Assembly: GCA_016218825.1 (NCBI GenBank)
Contig: JACRCV010000099.1
Location: 62,001 to 126,000, forward strand
Length of the DNA stretch: 64,000 nucleotides
Direction of reading: 5' to 3'
Origin: Deltaproteobacteria bacterium
GTDB lineage: Bacteria; Myxococcota; XYA12-FULL-58-9
Under the pieces are notes generated by a model. That model was not told where the DNA came from and did no database searches. It saw nothing but the letters and a program-made list of their open reading frames with translations. Of this stretch, positions 10,155 to 20,400 are shown one piece after another. Position 1 is the first letter of the stretch, and every line of letters begins with the position of its first letter. Position numbers and translations under genes: made by a program.

Positions 10155-10889
10155 GTGATTCATATTGAAGGACTCTACAAGCGCTTCGGCGGTTACGAGG
10201 TATTGAAGGGCGTCAACCTCCACGTGCGACGCGGCAAGACCCGTGTGATCCTGGGGATCTCCGGCTCCGGGAAGACCGTGTTGATGAAGCACATGATTGG
10301 CCTGTTGAAGCCCGACCGCGGCGCCGTGAAGGTAGACGGTGAGGACATCTGCAAGCTCGACGACAAGGGGATGTTGCAGGTGCGGCGCAAGTTCGGGATG
10401 GTGTTTCAGCAGGCGGCGCTGTTCGACTCGATGACGGTCGGGGACAACGTCGCGTTTCCGCTGCGCGAGCACACCAAGCTGTCGCCGGAGGAGGTCGCGA
10501 GGAAGGTGGCGGAGAAGCTCGACGTCGTCGGGCTCAACGGCGCCGAGGCCAAGTTTCCCTCCGAGCTCTCGGGCGGCATGCGGAAGCGGGTGGGGTTGGC
10601 GCGGGCGCTGGTGTTGGAGCCCACCTGTGTGCTCTACGACGAGCCGACGACCGGCCTCGATCCGATCACCACGGAGAACGTCGATCAGATGATCCTGGAA
10701 GCGTCCGCCAAGCTGAAGGTGACGAGCGTCGTCATCTCGCACGACATCGGCAGCGCGATGCACGTCGCCGACGACATCGCCGTGATCCACCAAGGCGTCA
10801 TCGTCGAGGATTGTCCGGCCGACGCGCTGCGCCAGAGCCGGCATCCGTTCGTGCAGAAGTTCCTCGCCACCTGGTTCGGGAAACAGTGA
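10155..10889 (+). CDS. mlaF: MlaF-family lipid ABC transporter ATPase
   Basis: The 244-residue ABC ATPase has Walker A GISGSGKT (residues 34-41), signature LSGGMRKRVGLARAL, Walker B VLYDEPTTGLDP and the switch His in VISHD. The Walker A with GxSGSGKT and the length fit MlaF rather than import ATPases. It uses a GTG start 57 bases after mlaE. It should energise the MlaE permease. The MCE protein starts 4 bases after its stop. Confidence 0.93.
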   Translation: MIHIEGLYKRFGGYEVLKGVNLHVRRGKTRVILGISGSGKTVLMKHMIGLLKPDRGAVKVDGEDICKLDDKGMLQVRRKFGMVFQQAALFDSMTVGDNVAFPLREHTKLSPEEVARKVAEKLDVVGLNGAEAKFPSELSGGMRKRVGLARALVLEPTCVLYDEPTTGLDPITTENVDQMILEASAKLKVTSVVISHDIGSAMHVADDIAVIHQGVIVEDCPADALRQSRHPFVQKFLATWFGKQ

Positions 10890-10893
10890 CACC

Positions 10894-12462
10894 ATGAGCC
10901 CACGCACGCCGCTGCTCGTCGGTCTGGTCCTGGTGGTCGCCACCTTCTCGCTGTCGTGGTTCCTGCTCACGACCAGCAAGGACAAGTTCGGCGAGGAGGC
11001 GACCTATTATCTTTACGCCGACTTCTCCGACGCCAGCGGCATCCGCTGGAAGACGCGGGTGCAGATCAACGGCATCGACGTCGGCAAGATCGAGGAGATC
11101 AAGCACGTGCGCGGCACCACCGGGGCGTTGGTGGCGCGGGTCAAGCTCCGGATCCTCAACGACTACGAGGTCTACGAGGACGCGCTCTTGCGCAAGGTGG
11201 CGGAGTCGCTGCTCGGCGACTTCCGGCTCGACATGCTGCCGGGCTCACCGGCGAAGCGCAAGCTCGAGCAGGGCGACGTGATCGCGAACGTCCGCAGCCT
11301 GTCGGACTTCGACGAGATCCAGTCGCAGCTCAAGCAGGTCGCGATCAACGTCAACGAGGTCACCGAGAACTTCAAGCGCGTCCTCGCCGGCCCCGAGGGC
11401 GAGGGCTCGATGCGCGCCATCTTCAGTCGCGTCGAGCGCTCGATGGAGGCGATCGAGAAGGCGACCGCGATGCTCAGCGAGACCATGACGAGGAACGAGG
11501 GCAACATCGACCGGGTGTTGACCAACGTCGGCGCCTTCTCCGAGTCGCTCGCCAAGGCCGGCGGGCCGGACGGCGACCTGACCCAGCTCACCGACAACCT
11601 GGCGCGGTTGAGCGCGCGGCTGACGAAGATCGCCAACTCGGTGCAGGACATGGTCTCCGGAGAAGGGGGCGAGTGGGAGCAGGGCGCGTCGCTGCGCCGC
11701 TCGATCGAGAACTTGAACGAGTCGCTCAACCACATCAACGGCATCGCCAAGAAGATCGACGACGGTCAGGGGACGCTCGGCCACATCGTCAACGACAGCG
11801 CCATCGCCGACAAGGTCGAGCAGACGCTCGACGACGCCAGCGAGCTGATCGGCGGCCTGTCGAAGCTGCAGACCGAGGTCGAGCTGCGCAGCGAGTACGC
11901 CGTGCCCATCGACGCGCCGGTGCCGGGCCGGCCCAGCCCCGACGACGTCCGCGGCATCAAGAACACCCTCGGGGTGCGCATCATGCCGAAGCCCGACAAG
12001 TACTACATCATCGAGGCGGTCGCGGATCCGCGCGGCAAGCAGATCGTGACCAAGACCACGACCACCATCGGCACCAGCACCACCGCGGTCGACAAGACCA
12101 CGACGACGCAGAACGAGCTGAAGTTCTCGGCGCAGTTCGCGAAGCGCTACTACTTCCTGACCTTGCGCTTCGGCATCATCGAGAACACCGGCGGCCTCGG
12201 GGCGAACGTGCACGCGCTGCGCGACGATTTGGAGCTGCGCCTCGACGCCTTCGACTTCTCGCGCCGCAACCCGAACAACAACACCCAGATCTTCCCGCGC
12301 CTGCGCTCCTACGCGATGTACCAGTTCGTCAACCACCTCTACTTGCAGGCCGGCATGGACGACCCCTTCAACCGCTTCTACCGCGCCTGGTTCGCGGGCG
12401 GCGTGCTGCGCTTCAACGACGACGACCTCAAGTCTTTGTTGAGCGTCGCGCCGAAGCCGTAG
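10894..12462 (+). CDS. mlaD: MCE/MlaD protein with long helical region and barrel-like C-terminus
   Basis: The 522-residue protein has an N-terminal membrane anchor (residues about 7-25) and one MCE domain (about 38-120, with GIRWKTRVQINGIDVGKI). A long, mainly helical region follows at about 130-330 and is predicted to be coiled coil or tunnel-forming. The last 180 residues differ: repeated aromatic, alternating strands such as KYYIIEAVADPRG, RYYFLTLRFGIIE and NHLYLQAGMDD look like outer-membrane beta strands. E. coli MlaD is only about 180 residues long. I infer an inner-membrane-anchored lipid conduit with a C-terminal part made to reach or enter the outer membrane. It is the third gene of the Mla operon. 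Confidence 0.88.
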   Translation: MSPRTPLLVGLVLVVATFSLSWFLLTTSKDKFGEEATYYLYADFSDASGIRWKTRVQINGIDVGKIEEIKHVRGTTGALVARVKLRILNDYEVYEDALLRKVAESLLGDFRLDMLPGSPAKRKLEQGDVIANVRSLSDFDEIQSQLKQVAINVNEVTENFKRVLAGPEGEGSMRAIFSRVERSMEAIEKATAMLSETMTRNEGNIDRVLTNVGAFSESLAKAGGPDGDLTQLTDNLARLSARLTKIANSVQDMVSGEGGEWEQGASLRRSIENLNESLNHINGIAKKIDDGQGTLGHIVNDSAIADKVEQTLDDASELIGGLSKLQTEVELRSEYAVPIDAPVPGRPSPDDVRGIKNTLGVRIMPKPDKYYIIEAVADPRGKQIVTKTTTTIGTSTTAVDKTTTTQNELKFSAQFAKRYYFLTLRFGIIENTGGLGANVHALRDDLELRLDAFDFSRRNPNNNTQIFPRLRSYAMYQFVNHLYLQAGMDDPFNRFYRAWFAGGVLRFNDDDLKSLLSVAPKP

Positions 12463-12592
12463 GGTCACCGGAGCGTACACCAAAGAGCTGCAAGCGGCGC
12501 TCGGGCAGCCGCAATCGGGCGGCGAGCTGCCGGTGTCGAGGGGCGTACCGCCGATGTAGCGGCGGTCGTCGCGGTGCCGGGGGGCCGGGCGC

Positions 12593-13468
12593 TCAGCGAA
12601 AACCGTTGGCTCGCAAGGCGGCGATGAGCTCCTCGGGGGCGTCGGTCTGCATCACCTTCAAGCCGCTCGCGGCGCGCTCCAGCCACAGGGAAGAATCACC
12701 CGTCATTCCCGCCACGTCGGCGACACCCATCACGTCCAGGAAGACCTTGGCGCCCGCGGCGGTGGCGGCGTCGACGAAGCCCGCCGGGATGGTGGCGAGG
12801 AGATTGGAGTCGAGGTAGACGATGGCGAACGGCAGTCGACCGGCCAAGGCGCCGACCGCTGCGGCGTCGGCGGCCGCCGGCATCAGCCACAGGCGCGGCT
12901 CGGCCTGATGGAGCGCCGCGAGCACGGCCTCGTCCTGTTCGAAGATCACGACCTGGTCGGTGGCGCCCGCCGCAGCCAGCGCCGCGACCAGCGCCGCGAC
13001 GCTCGCCTCCTTGAGGTCGATGTCCACCCACGCCCGTCCGTCGACGAGCGCCAAGACCTCGCTCAAGGTCGGGATGAAGCTGCCGTCCGGGCGTTCCGCG
13101 CCCGGCGGTTGGCGCACCACCAGCGCGCGCGCCTCGGCGGCGGTCATCGCGCTCAACGCGCCGCTGCCGTAGGTGGTGCGGTCGACGTCGGGGTCGTGGA
13201 GGATGACGAGCACGCCGTCCGCGGTGGTGCGCACGTCCACTTCGACCGCGTCGACCCCGAGGGCGAGGGCGTCCGCCACCGCAGCCAGGGTGTTCTCCGC
13301 GGCGCGGGTCTTGAGGCCGCGGTGCGCGCACACCATCACGCGGGCGCAGTCTGCCTGGTGCAGACACTCGAGGGGCGGACGACTGTCGGCCGGCGACACT
13401 CCGGGCTCGGCCGGCGCGCCGCAGTGGAGGACGCTCGACGCGAGCAGCAACGGCGGCAGAACGCGCAT
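12593..13468 (-). CDS. Glycerophosphodiester phosphodiesterase, exported
   Basis: The start is placed at ATG 13468, which gives a signal peptide of MRVLPPLLLASSVLHC type; upstream in-frame codons encode Arg-rich sequence. The 291-residue product carries the GDPD motifs AHRGLKTRAAENT (catalytic His-Arg and Glu), EVDVRTTADG and HDPDVDRTT, so it should hydrolyse glycerophosphodiesters to glycerol-3-phosphate and an alcohol. Cys16 may be lipidated, but His at -1 is unusual for a lipobox. It is convergent with the Mla operon, which fits a phospholipid turnover theme but proves no link. Confidence 0.9.
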   Translation of the reverse strand: MRVLPPLLLASSVLHCGAPAEPGVSPADSRPPLECLHQADCARVMVCAHRGLKTRAAENTLAAVADALALGVDAVEVDVRTTADGVLVILHDPDVDRTTYGSGALSAMTAAEARALVVRQPPGAERPDGSFIPTLSEVLALVDGRAWVDIDLKEASVAALVAALAAAGATDQVVIFEQDEAVLAALHQAEPRLWLMPAAADAAAVGALAGRLPFAIVYLDSNLLATIPAGFVDAATAAGAKVFLDVMGVADVAGMTGDSSLWLERAASGLKVMQTDAPEELIAALRANGFR

Positions 13469-13577
13469 GCGGCGCGCAGAGTAGGCACGGGCCCTCGTGC
13501 TTGGCAATGCAGCGCGTGGGTGCGCGGCGGTTCGCGCCACACCGGGCGGCATTCCGATCCGGGTCGGTCGCTCACCC

Positions 13578-16500
13578 TCAGCGCGTGAGCGCGCGCACCA
13601 ACGCCGTGGTGGCGTCGATGATCGCCTGCGGCTCGCAGTCGACGTCCACCGTGGCGGCGTAGGCGGTGGCGGCGCTCGGCACGTCGACGGCGGTCGCGGT
13701 CAACGCACAGCGCGCGCCGTTGCCGGTGAGCACCGGCAGCAAGCGATGCGTCGGCTCGGCGTCGGCGCCGACCAACGTCGCCGTGGTCTCGAGCACCAGG
13801 GCGGTCGCCAACGCCTGGTCGATGGTCGCGAGCGGCGCGACCCCGGGTTCGGCGCAGTCGTCGGTGATCGTCAGGAGCTGCAGGCGCGCGGCGGCGAGGG
13901 GTGGCTGGGCGCTCAAGCTCACGGCGCTCGTCAGCGGCTCGTAGCGCCGGGTGTTGTACGCCGCGATGTACGTCTGGTGGGTCGCGTCCTGGGGGTAGGA
14001 CTCGGTCGCCGGGTAGGGGTAGGCGCTCATCTGATGGAAGGGCATCGGCGCGGCGTCGCGGTCCCAGTAATACTGTTTGTAGTACAGGTCGCTCTTCAGC
14101 ATGAACGAGCGCTGCATCCCCGGCGGCGGCGCGCCCGGATCCGGGAAGCTCAGCACCAGCTCGTCGCCGTGCTGCATCACGACGTAGAGGTCGTCGCGCG
14201 CGGTCACCAGCTCGGTGACCTCGCCGAGGCGGGTGAAGTCGCCGTAGCTCAAGCTCGGCTCGCTGACCGGCGCCGCGTCGTCGGCGGCGAGGATGCGGTG
14301 CTCGAACTCCGCGATCTGATGCGAGGCGACGCCCTTGTGGCCGAGGTAGGCGTAGGCGGCGCGGATTTCAGTGCTGAGGGTCGCTTCGGGCGTCGAGGTG
14401 TCGAGGCCGACGCTGTCGATCACCCAGCGGACCCGGCCGCGCCGGTCGGAGCCGAGCACGATCTGCACCCGGCTGTCGGTAGCACGAAACAGCCCCGTCA
14501 GATCGACGACCATGCGCTTCTCGTCGCCCGCCGGGAAGCCCATCGTCCGCGCCGTCACCCACCGGCCGGCGGCGTCCAACACCCGGACCTCGGAGCGCAC
14601 CGGGTTGTCGTGGGCGTAGCGGTTGCCGAACAGCGCCCAACCGTCGATGACCAGCCGCGCGCGCCCCAGGTCGTCGACGGCGCCGAAGTCGAGGGTGAGC
14701 AGGTCTGGGCCGGCGGGATTCGCGGCCACCGGGACGCCGTCGCGCGCCAGCACGGCGGCGAGGCTGTCTTGGCCCGCGAAGTTGATCGCGGCGATCGGCG
14801 GCTTGGGGGCGCGGTAGGTGGTGAGGCGGTGGCTGAGGGTCTCGAGCTCGCGGCGGTCTCCCATCGCGGTCGAGCTCACGACGCCGGTGCCGAGCGGGTG
14901 ATCGATCGCCACCAGGGTCAGCTCGTCGACGTAGTCCATCTCCCGCAAGGTCTCGCGCACCTTGATGCGCAGCAGGCCGTCGCGGTCCGGGGCCGGCGGG
15001 TCGAGGAGGATATACTTCGGGCCGTAGGTCGTGACCTCGGTCATCGGTTGGCCCTTGGGCGGGATGCCGAGCACGTTGGTGGCGTCGTCGGTCTCGTAGC
15101 GCCAGCCGGCGCCGTCCCAGGCGTAGATGAAGGGGCAGCTGGTGGTGGGCGTGTAGCAGGTCGTGGCGCAGGCGCCGGAGAGGCAGTCGCTCGCCTCGTC
15201 GCAGAGCTCACCGTCGGCGAGCCGGTCCTGGCAGGTGGCGTCGCAGCGCCAGCTCAGGCAGTCGCCGTCCTCGTCGCACGCCTCGCCGTTCGCGAGCAAC
15301 GGCATGCAGGTGTCGTCGCAGCGCGTCGAGATGCACTCGAGGTCGCGGCTGCAGGGCTCGTCGTCGACGAGCTTCGCGGCGCACACCGCGGCGCGACACA
15401 GACCCGAGCCGCACTCCCAGTCGTAGTCGCACGGATTGCCGTCGGTGTTCGCGTAGCAGCGGTCGTCGGCCCGCAGACAATGGTAGCCGGCGGCGCAGTA
15501 GGAGCTGTTGTCGACGGCGCAGCCGGTGTAGCACAGGCTCGTCGTCCACGGCCGATACGGGATGCAGGTGACGCAATCCGGGTTGGTGAAGCCCGCGGCG
15601 CCGCAGGTGGCCGCCGGGTCGACGCCGGTGTTGGCGCCGGTGCCCGGGTCGCAGAGGTACGCCGCCGGCTGCGGGTTGGGCTCGACGGCGAGCGCCCAGA
15701 CACCCTCGCTGGTGCAGCGCCAGTAGCTGCTCGGAGCGGCGACGCAGAAGCCGCCGTTGACCGGGAAGGTGGCGCCCTCGTCGACGCAGGTGTCGGCGGC
15801 GGCGCAGCTGTCCGGGTGGTCGTAGCCCAGATCGGCGGCGCAGTTGCGTGACGAGCACTGGCTGTCGCGCTGGCACGGCGCGCCGTCCGCGAGGCCGACG
15901 ATGCAGGTGCCGTTCTCGCAGTGATTGCCGGGGCTGCAGCGGCCGTCGGTGTCGACACCGAGGACCGCGCAGGTCGCGAAGCAGCCTTGCGCGGACGCGG
16001 CGCGGAAGGTGCCGCAGGATTGGCAGGGAGGGTCGGTGAAGCCGGTCGGCGTGCAGCTCGCCGCCAGGTCGTAGCCGACCCCGTTCTGACACAGGTCGTC
16101 GGCGACGTCGGGGCTCGGCTCGCGAAACTCCGACCAGACGCCGCCGGTCTCGCAACGCGCGAGCTCGGCGTCGGCGAAGCAGTGCACGAAGCCGGCGAGG
16201 GTGAGCTCGCCGGCCGCGGGGCAACTGCCGGCCGGGGCGCAGGTGCTGACGCCGCTCAGCAAGTCCGGCGTGCAATGACGGCTGCCGCAGTCGCTGGCGT
16301 CACTGCAGGGTTCACCGGGCGCCAGGTCTGCGACGCACAGGCCGGCGTCACAGTGGTAGCCGTCGTTGCAGCGGTTGTCGTTCTCGCCGCAGCCCGAAGC
16401 GCAGGTCGAGGTCGCGAAGTCGCAGGGCGCCACGAGGTTCGGGTCCGCGGGGCAGTCGGCGTCGGTGCGGCAGCAGCGCTCTCCACTCGCGCAACAGACG

Positions 16501-17285
16501 TACGCCGGCTCGGGGCTCTGGGTGTCGCCGCAGTGCAGGTCGGCGGCGCAGACCCCGCTCGGGCAGCTCGGGCCGCCGCAGCAATCGCCGGCCGCGAGCA
16601 TCGGGGTACAGACGAAGCTGCTGCCCGCGGTCGCGCAAGCGAGGCCCGGGTCACAGAGGCCGGGGTTCGGCGTCGACGGCGCCGTCGTGCTCTCGCAGGA
16701 GGTGCGGCAGATGGGTGGGCTCTGATCTGGACTGTTCGTACACACCGCGTCCTGGTAGCGACCGCAGTCGGCGGCGACCCGACCGTCACAGCCGCTGTCG
16801 TCCGCCACCACGCGGGTCAGACACAGGTGCGCCGGACCGCAGTAGCCGTCCTGGCGCTGACCCTGGCAGGTGCCGGCGTCGACGCAGTACGCCGCGATCG
16901 AGAACGCCGCGCAATCGCTGTTGCTCACGCAGCAGTCGCCGTTCGCGCAGTCGACGCAGCTGCCGCCGAGGCACCGGAGAGCGCCGGAGCCGGCGTCGCA
17001 GGGGACGCCGTCGGCGAGCGCCGCGTAGACGCAGGTGCCGGCCTGGCAGGCGGCGCCGGCCGCGGTGCGGCAAACCGGGGGCGTCACACAGTCATCGAGC
17101 GTGGCGCAGGTGGGGCGCGGACCCGAGAGGCAAGCGCCGTCGGGACCACAATACTCTCCCGCGGCGCAGTCGCCGTCTGCGGTGCAGGGCGGCGACGACG
17201 GACCGTCGCCGTCCTTCGGCGCGTTGTCGCAAGCGCCGAGCAGGCAAGCCACAAAGACCGCGGTGGAAGTGCGAGCGTTCATCAT
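13578..17285 (-). CDS. Large Cys-rich surface lipoprotein
   Basis: The 1235-residue protein has a strong lipobox (LLGAC, Cys19) followed by Asp at +2. Residues about 30-715 are a long Cys-rich array: repeats of the form C..DSDC.SG.C....C and CxxGYHC, similar to Dickkopf/EGF-like stretches common in myxobacterial surface lipoproteins. From about 720 a Cys-poor globular region begins with CPFIYAWDGAGWRYETDD and continues with LRIKVRETLREMDYVDEL; I do not recognise a named enzyme there. It is divergent from the 32-haem cytochrome gene, with 192 bases between them. A disulfide-stabilised extracellular or outer-surface role is inferred. Confidence 0.8.
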   Translation of the reverse strand: MMNARTSTAVFVACLLGACDNAPKDGDGPSSPPCTADGDCAAGEYCGPDGACLSGPRPTCATLDDCVTPPVCRTAAGAACQAGTCVYAALADGVPCDAGSGALRCLGGSCVDCANGDCCVSNSDCAAFSIAAYCVDAGTCQGQRQDGYCGPAHLCLTRVVADDSGCDGRVAADCGRYQDAVCTNSPDQSPPICRTSCESTTAPSTPNPGLCDPGLACATAGSSFVCTPMLAAGDCCGGPSCPSGVCAADLHCGDTQSPEPAYVCCASGERCCRTDADCPADPNLVAPCDFATSTCASGCGENDNRCNDGYHCDAGLCVADLAPGEPCSDASDCGSRHCTPDLLSGVSTCAPAGSCPAAGELTLAGFVHCFADAELARCETGGVWSEFREPSPDVADDLCQNGVGYDLAASCTPTGFTDPPCQSCGTFRAASAQGCFATCAVLGVDTDGRCSPGNHCENGTCIVGLADGAPCQRDSQCSSRNCAADLGYDHPDSCAAADTCVDEGATFPVNGGFCVAAPSSYWRCTSEGVWALAVEPNPQPAAYLCDPGTGANTGVDPAATCGAAGFTNPDCVTCIPYRPWTTSLCYTGCAVDNSSYCAAGYHCLRADDRCYANTDGNPCDYDWECGSGLCRAAVCAAKLVDDEPCSRDLECISTRCDDTCMPLLANGEACDEDGDCLSWRCDATCQDRLADGELCDEASDCLSGACATTCYTPTTSCPFIYAWDGAGWRYETDDATNVLGIPPKGQPMTEVTTYGPKYILLDPPAPDRDGLLRIKVRETLREMDYVDELTLVAIDHPLGTGVVSSTAMGDRRELETLSHRLTTYRAPKPPIAAINFAGQDSLAAVLARDGVPVAANPAGPDLLTLDFGAVDDLGRARLVIDGWALFGNRYAHDNPVRSEVRVLDAAGRWVTARTMGFPAGDEKRMVVDLTGLFRATDSRVQIVLGSDRRGRVRWVIDSVGLDTSTPEATLSTEIRAAYAYLGHKGVASHQIAEFEHRILAADDAAPVSEPSLSYGDFTRLGEVTELVTARDDLYVVMQHGDELVLSFPDPGAPPPGMQRSFMLKSDLYYKQYYWDRDAAPMPFHQMSAYPYPATESYPQDATHQTYIAAYNTRRYEPLTSAVSLSAQPPLAAARLQLLTITDDCAEPGVAPLATIDQALATALVLETTATLVGADAEPTHRLLPVLTGNGARCALTATAVDVPSAATAYAATVDVDCEPQAIIDATTALVRALTR

Positions 17286-17477
17286 GCGGGTCCCTATGCG
17301 AGGCTGACGGCAAGAGCCTCAGGTACGAGCATCGCGAGCCTGGCGAGCATCGCACGGCCCGCCGATTCCCGCCAACCCCGAGGCGCCTGCGGCCGGCCCG
17401 CCGAGGCTGGCGGATCGCCCGCCATTTGCGATATGGATGACGCGACTGTGGCACATTCGACTTGTCAGGGGTCGCCG
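17286..17477. other. 192-base divergent intergenic region
   Basis: This gap separates the minus-strand Cys-rich lipoprotein from the plus-strand multihaem cytochrome and must hold both promoters. I see no clear -35/-10 pair, no sigma-54 site (a TGGCAC at 17449 lacks a -12 partner) and no obvious operator. Confidence 0.5.
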
Positions 17478-20400
17478 ATGTCATACGTTCTCCGGGCCGT
17501 CCTCGTGCCGGTTGCGGCGTGGTCCGTGGCCTGTAGCAGCCCGCGGCCGATCACCAGCGAGCCCGCCCAGGAGAGCACCTGCTGCGGCTGTCACGTCGCC
17601 GCACCCGACGCCGGGTGCCGCGCGGTGGCGCGCTACGCGCTCGAGACCACGCGGCCGATCCACGAAGCACACCTGCCGGCGAGCGACTGGCACCGCCCGG
17701 TCCGCTGCGACAGCTGTCATCAGCTGCCGGCTGCCGTCGCCGCGCCCGGCCACACCGACAGCGCGCTGCCCGCCGAGGTCGTCCTCGGGGGTCTGGCAGT
17801 CGCCAACGGCAGCCCGGCGCAGTACGAGCCGGAGAGCCACACCTGCACGAGCTACTGTCACGGCGCGACGCTGGGCGCGGCCCACCCGATCGTCTGGCAA
17901 CAGGTCAAAGGCGGTCTCGCCTGCGACGCCTGCCACGGGATGCCGCCCGCGCCGCCGCACATGCCGCGAGCCGACTGCAGCGCCTGTCACGAGACGGTAG
18001 ATGCAGAGCGGGTCTTCGTCGCGCCCGAACAGCACATCGACGGCGTGCTGCAGCTCAAGGAGGGCGACTGCAGCGCCTGTCACGGGACCCCGGGTTATCC
18101 CGCGCCGCCGGTCGGCATCAACGGCGACCGCGCGACGACGGCGCGCGGCGTCGGGGCGCACCGCCAGCATCTCGGGATCTCGACCTGGCACGCACCGATC
18201 TCGTGCGCCGAGTGTCACGTGGTCCCGGCGACGCCGCAGGCGCCGGGGCACATCGACACGCCGCCGCCGGCCGAGCTCAGCTGGGGCGGGCTTTCAAAGG
18301 CCGGCGGGGCGACACCGAGCTTCAACGCCGACACCCTCACCTGCGCCGAGGTCTACTGTCACGCCGCGGGCCCCCGGCGGGGTGGCTCCGTGCCCGAGCC
18401 GCTCTGGACCAGGGTCGACGGCACGCAGGCGGCCTGCGGCGCCTGTCATGGTCTGCCGCCCGCCCTGCGGCACGTGGCACGCACCGACTGTGTCGCGTGT
18501 CACGGGATGGTGGTCGACGCGGCGCGGGCCTTCGTCGCCCCGGCGTTGCACGTCAACGGTCAGGTCGACGTGGAGCCTGCGGGCTGCAGCGGTTGTCACG
18601 GCGGCGAGGCCAACGCGGCGCCGCCGGGGTCGACGAGCGGCGAGACCGCGACCACCGCGATCGCGGTCGGCGCGCACCAGCGCCACCTGCAGACCGACGG
18701 ACAGCACAGGCCGATCACCTGCGAGAGCTGCCACCAGGTCCCGGCGACCGTGGACGCCGACGGCCACCTCGACGCCGCGCCCGCCGAGGTACGCTTCGGA
18801 CCGCTGGCGCGGGTGGACGACGCCGCTGCGACCTTCGACCGTGAGGGCGCCAGCTGCGCGGTCTATTGTCACGGCGTGACGCTGACCGCGGCAGGCGGCG
18901 CGCACCCCGAGCCGGTCTGGACCCTGGTGGACGGCACGCAGACGACCTGCGGCGGCTGTCACGGCTTTCCGCCGGGTGGCGCGCACCCGCCGCGCACCGA
19001 CTGCGCGCGCTGCCACGGCGGCGGCATGACCGACCCGACCCGACACGTCGACGGCCACCTCGACGTCGGCCCGCTGGCGTGCGACAGCTGCCACGGCGAG
19101 GCTCAAAACGCGGCGCCGCCTCCAGACCTGAGCGGCAGCCGGGCCACGAGCGGCCGTGGCGTCGGCGCGCACGCCGCGCACTTGCAGCCGTCGACCCGTC
19201 ACGCGGCGGTTTCCTGCGCCGACTGTCACCAGGTCCCGGGCTTCGTCGAGGCCGCGGGCCACGCCGACACCGCGGGGCCGGCGGAGATCATCTGGGGAAC
19301 CCGCGCGCAGCTTCACGGCGCCGAGCCCGAGTATCTGGGAGCGACCGGCACCTGCCGCGACACCTACTGTCACGGCGCGACCCTCACCGGCGGCGACGCG
19401 ACCGCGCCGGTCTGGACCGTGGTGGACGGCAGCCAGAGGGCCTGCGGCAGCTGCCACGGGATGCCGCCGTCTTCGAACCACCCCGAGAGTCCGAGCTGCA
19501 GCCGCTGCCACCCGCAGGTCGTCGCCGCCGACCTGAGCTTCGTGACGCCGGAGCTGCACGTCAACGGCCACGTCGAGGTCGCGACCGCGTGCGACGCCTG
19601 TCACGGGAGCGCCGGTGTCGCGGCGCCGCCTCTTGATCTGAGCGACGCCTACATGACGACCGCGCCCGGCGTCGGCGCGCACCGCACCCACCTCGACGGC
19701 ACGGCCACGCACGGTCCGGTCGCCTGCCAGCAGTGCCACCAGGTCCCGGCGTTTGTCGCCGCCGCCGGTCACCTCGACCTCAGCCCGGGCGCCGAGCTGA
19801 CTTTTGGGCCGCTGGCGAGCTACGGCGGGGCCAAGCCGGACTACGACCGCGCCCAACGCCGCTGCAGCGAGACCTACTGCCACGGGGCGACGTTTGCCGG
19901 CGGCGGCGGGGCGACGCCGAGCCCGGTGTGGAACGTCGTCGACGGCAGCCAGACCGGTTGCACCGGCTGCCACGGGATGCCGCCCGCCGGGATGCACCCG
20001 CCGCGCCCCGAGTGCGCGATGTGCCACGGCGACGTCGTCGACGCCGCGAACGCCATCATCGCCCCGACCCGGCACGTGGACGGCAGCATCGATCTCAACA
20101 ACGGCGCCTGCAGCAACTGTCACGGCGGCACCGACAACGCGGCGCCGCCGGCGGCCCTGTCGGGAGAGGCCGAGACCACCGATCGCGGCGTCGGCGCCCA
20201 TCAGGCCCACTTGCAGAGCTCGACCTGGAGGGCCGCCATAGCCTGCGGCCGCTGCCACCTGGTGCCGGCCACCTTCCTCGACCGCGGCCACGTCGACTCG
20301 GCGAGCCCGGCGGAGGTGGTGTTCTCCGGCATCGCGACCTACTGGGGTGCGAGCTACAGCGGCGTGCCGCAGGCGTGCTCGGTCTACTGTCACCGGCTGG

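Noticed and set aside
12547-12566. 7-bp hairpin between the Mla operon and the GDPD gene, as a terminator
   Set aside because: The stem is perfect but neither strand has a T-rich run after it. Such stems are frequent by chance at this GC content.
13497-15851. 784-codon plus-strand open frame opposite the Cys-rich lipoprotein
   Set aside because: Composition is that of an antisense shadow (Arg/Gly/Val/Ala), with no recognisable fold.
17449-17463. TGGCAC upstream of the cytochrome as a sigma-54 site
   Set aside because: Five bases after it the sequence is ACTT, not TTGC, so the -12 element is missing.
15921-17477. Upstream extension of the multihaem cytochrome frame
   Set aside because: The 519 extra codons are antisense to the Cys-rich lipoprotein. 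ATG 17478 gives a proper signal peptide directly before the first haem motif.
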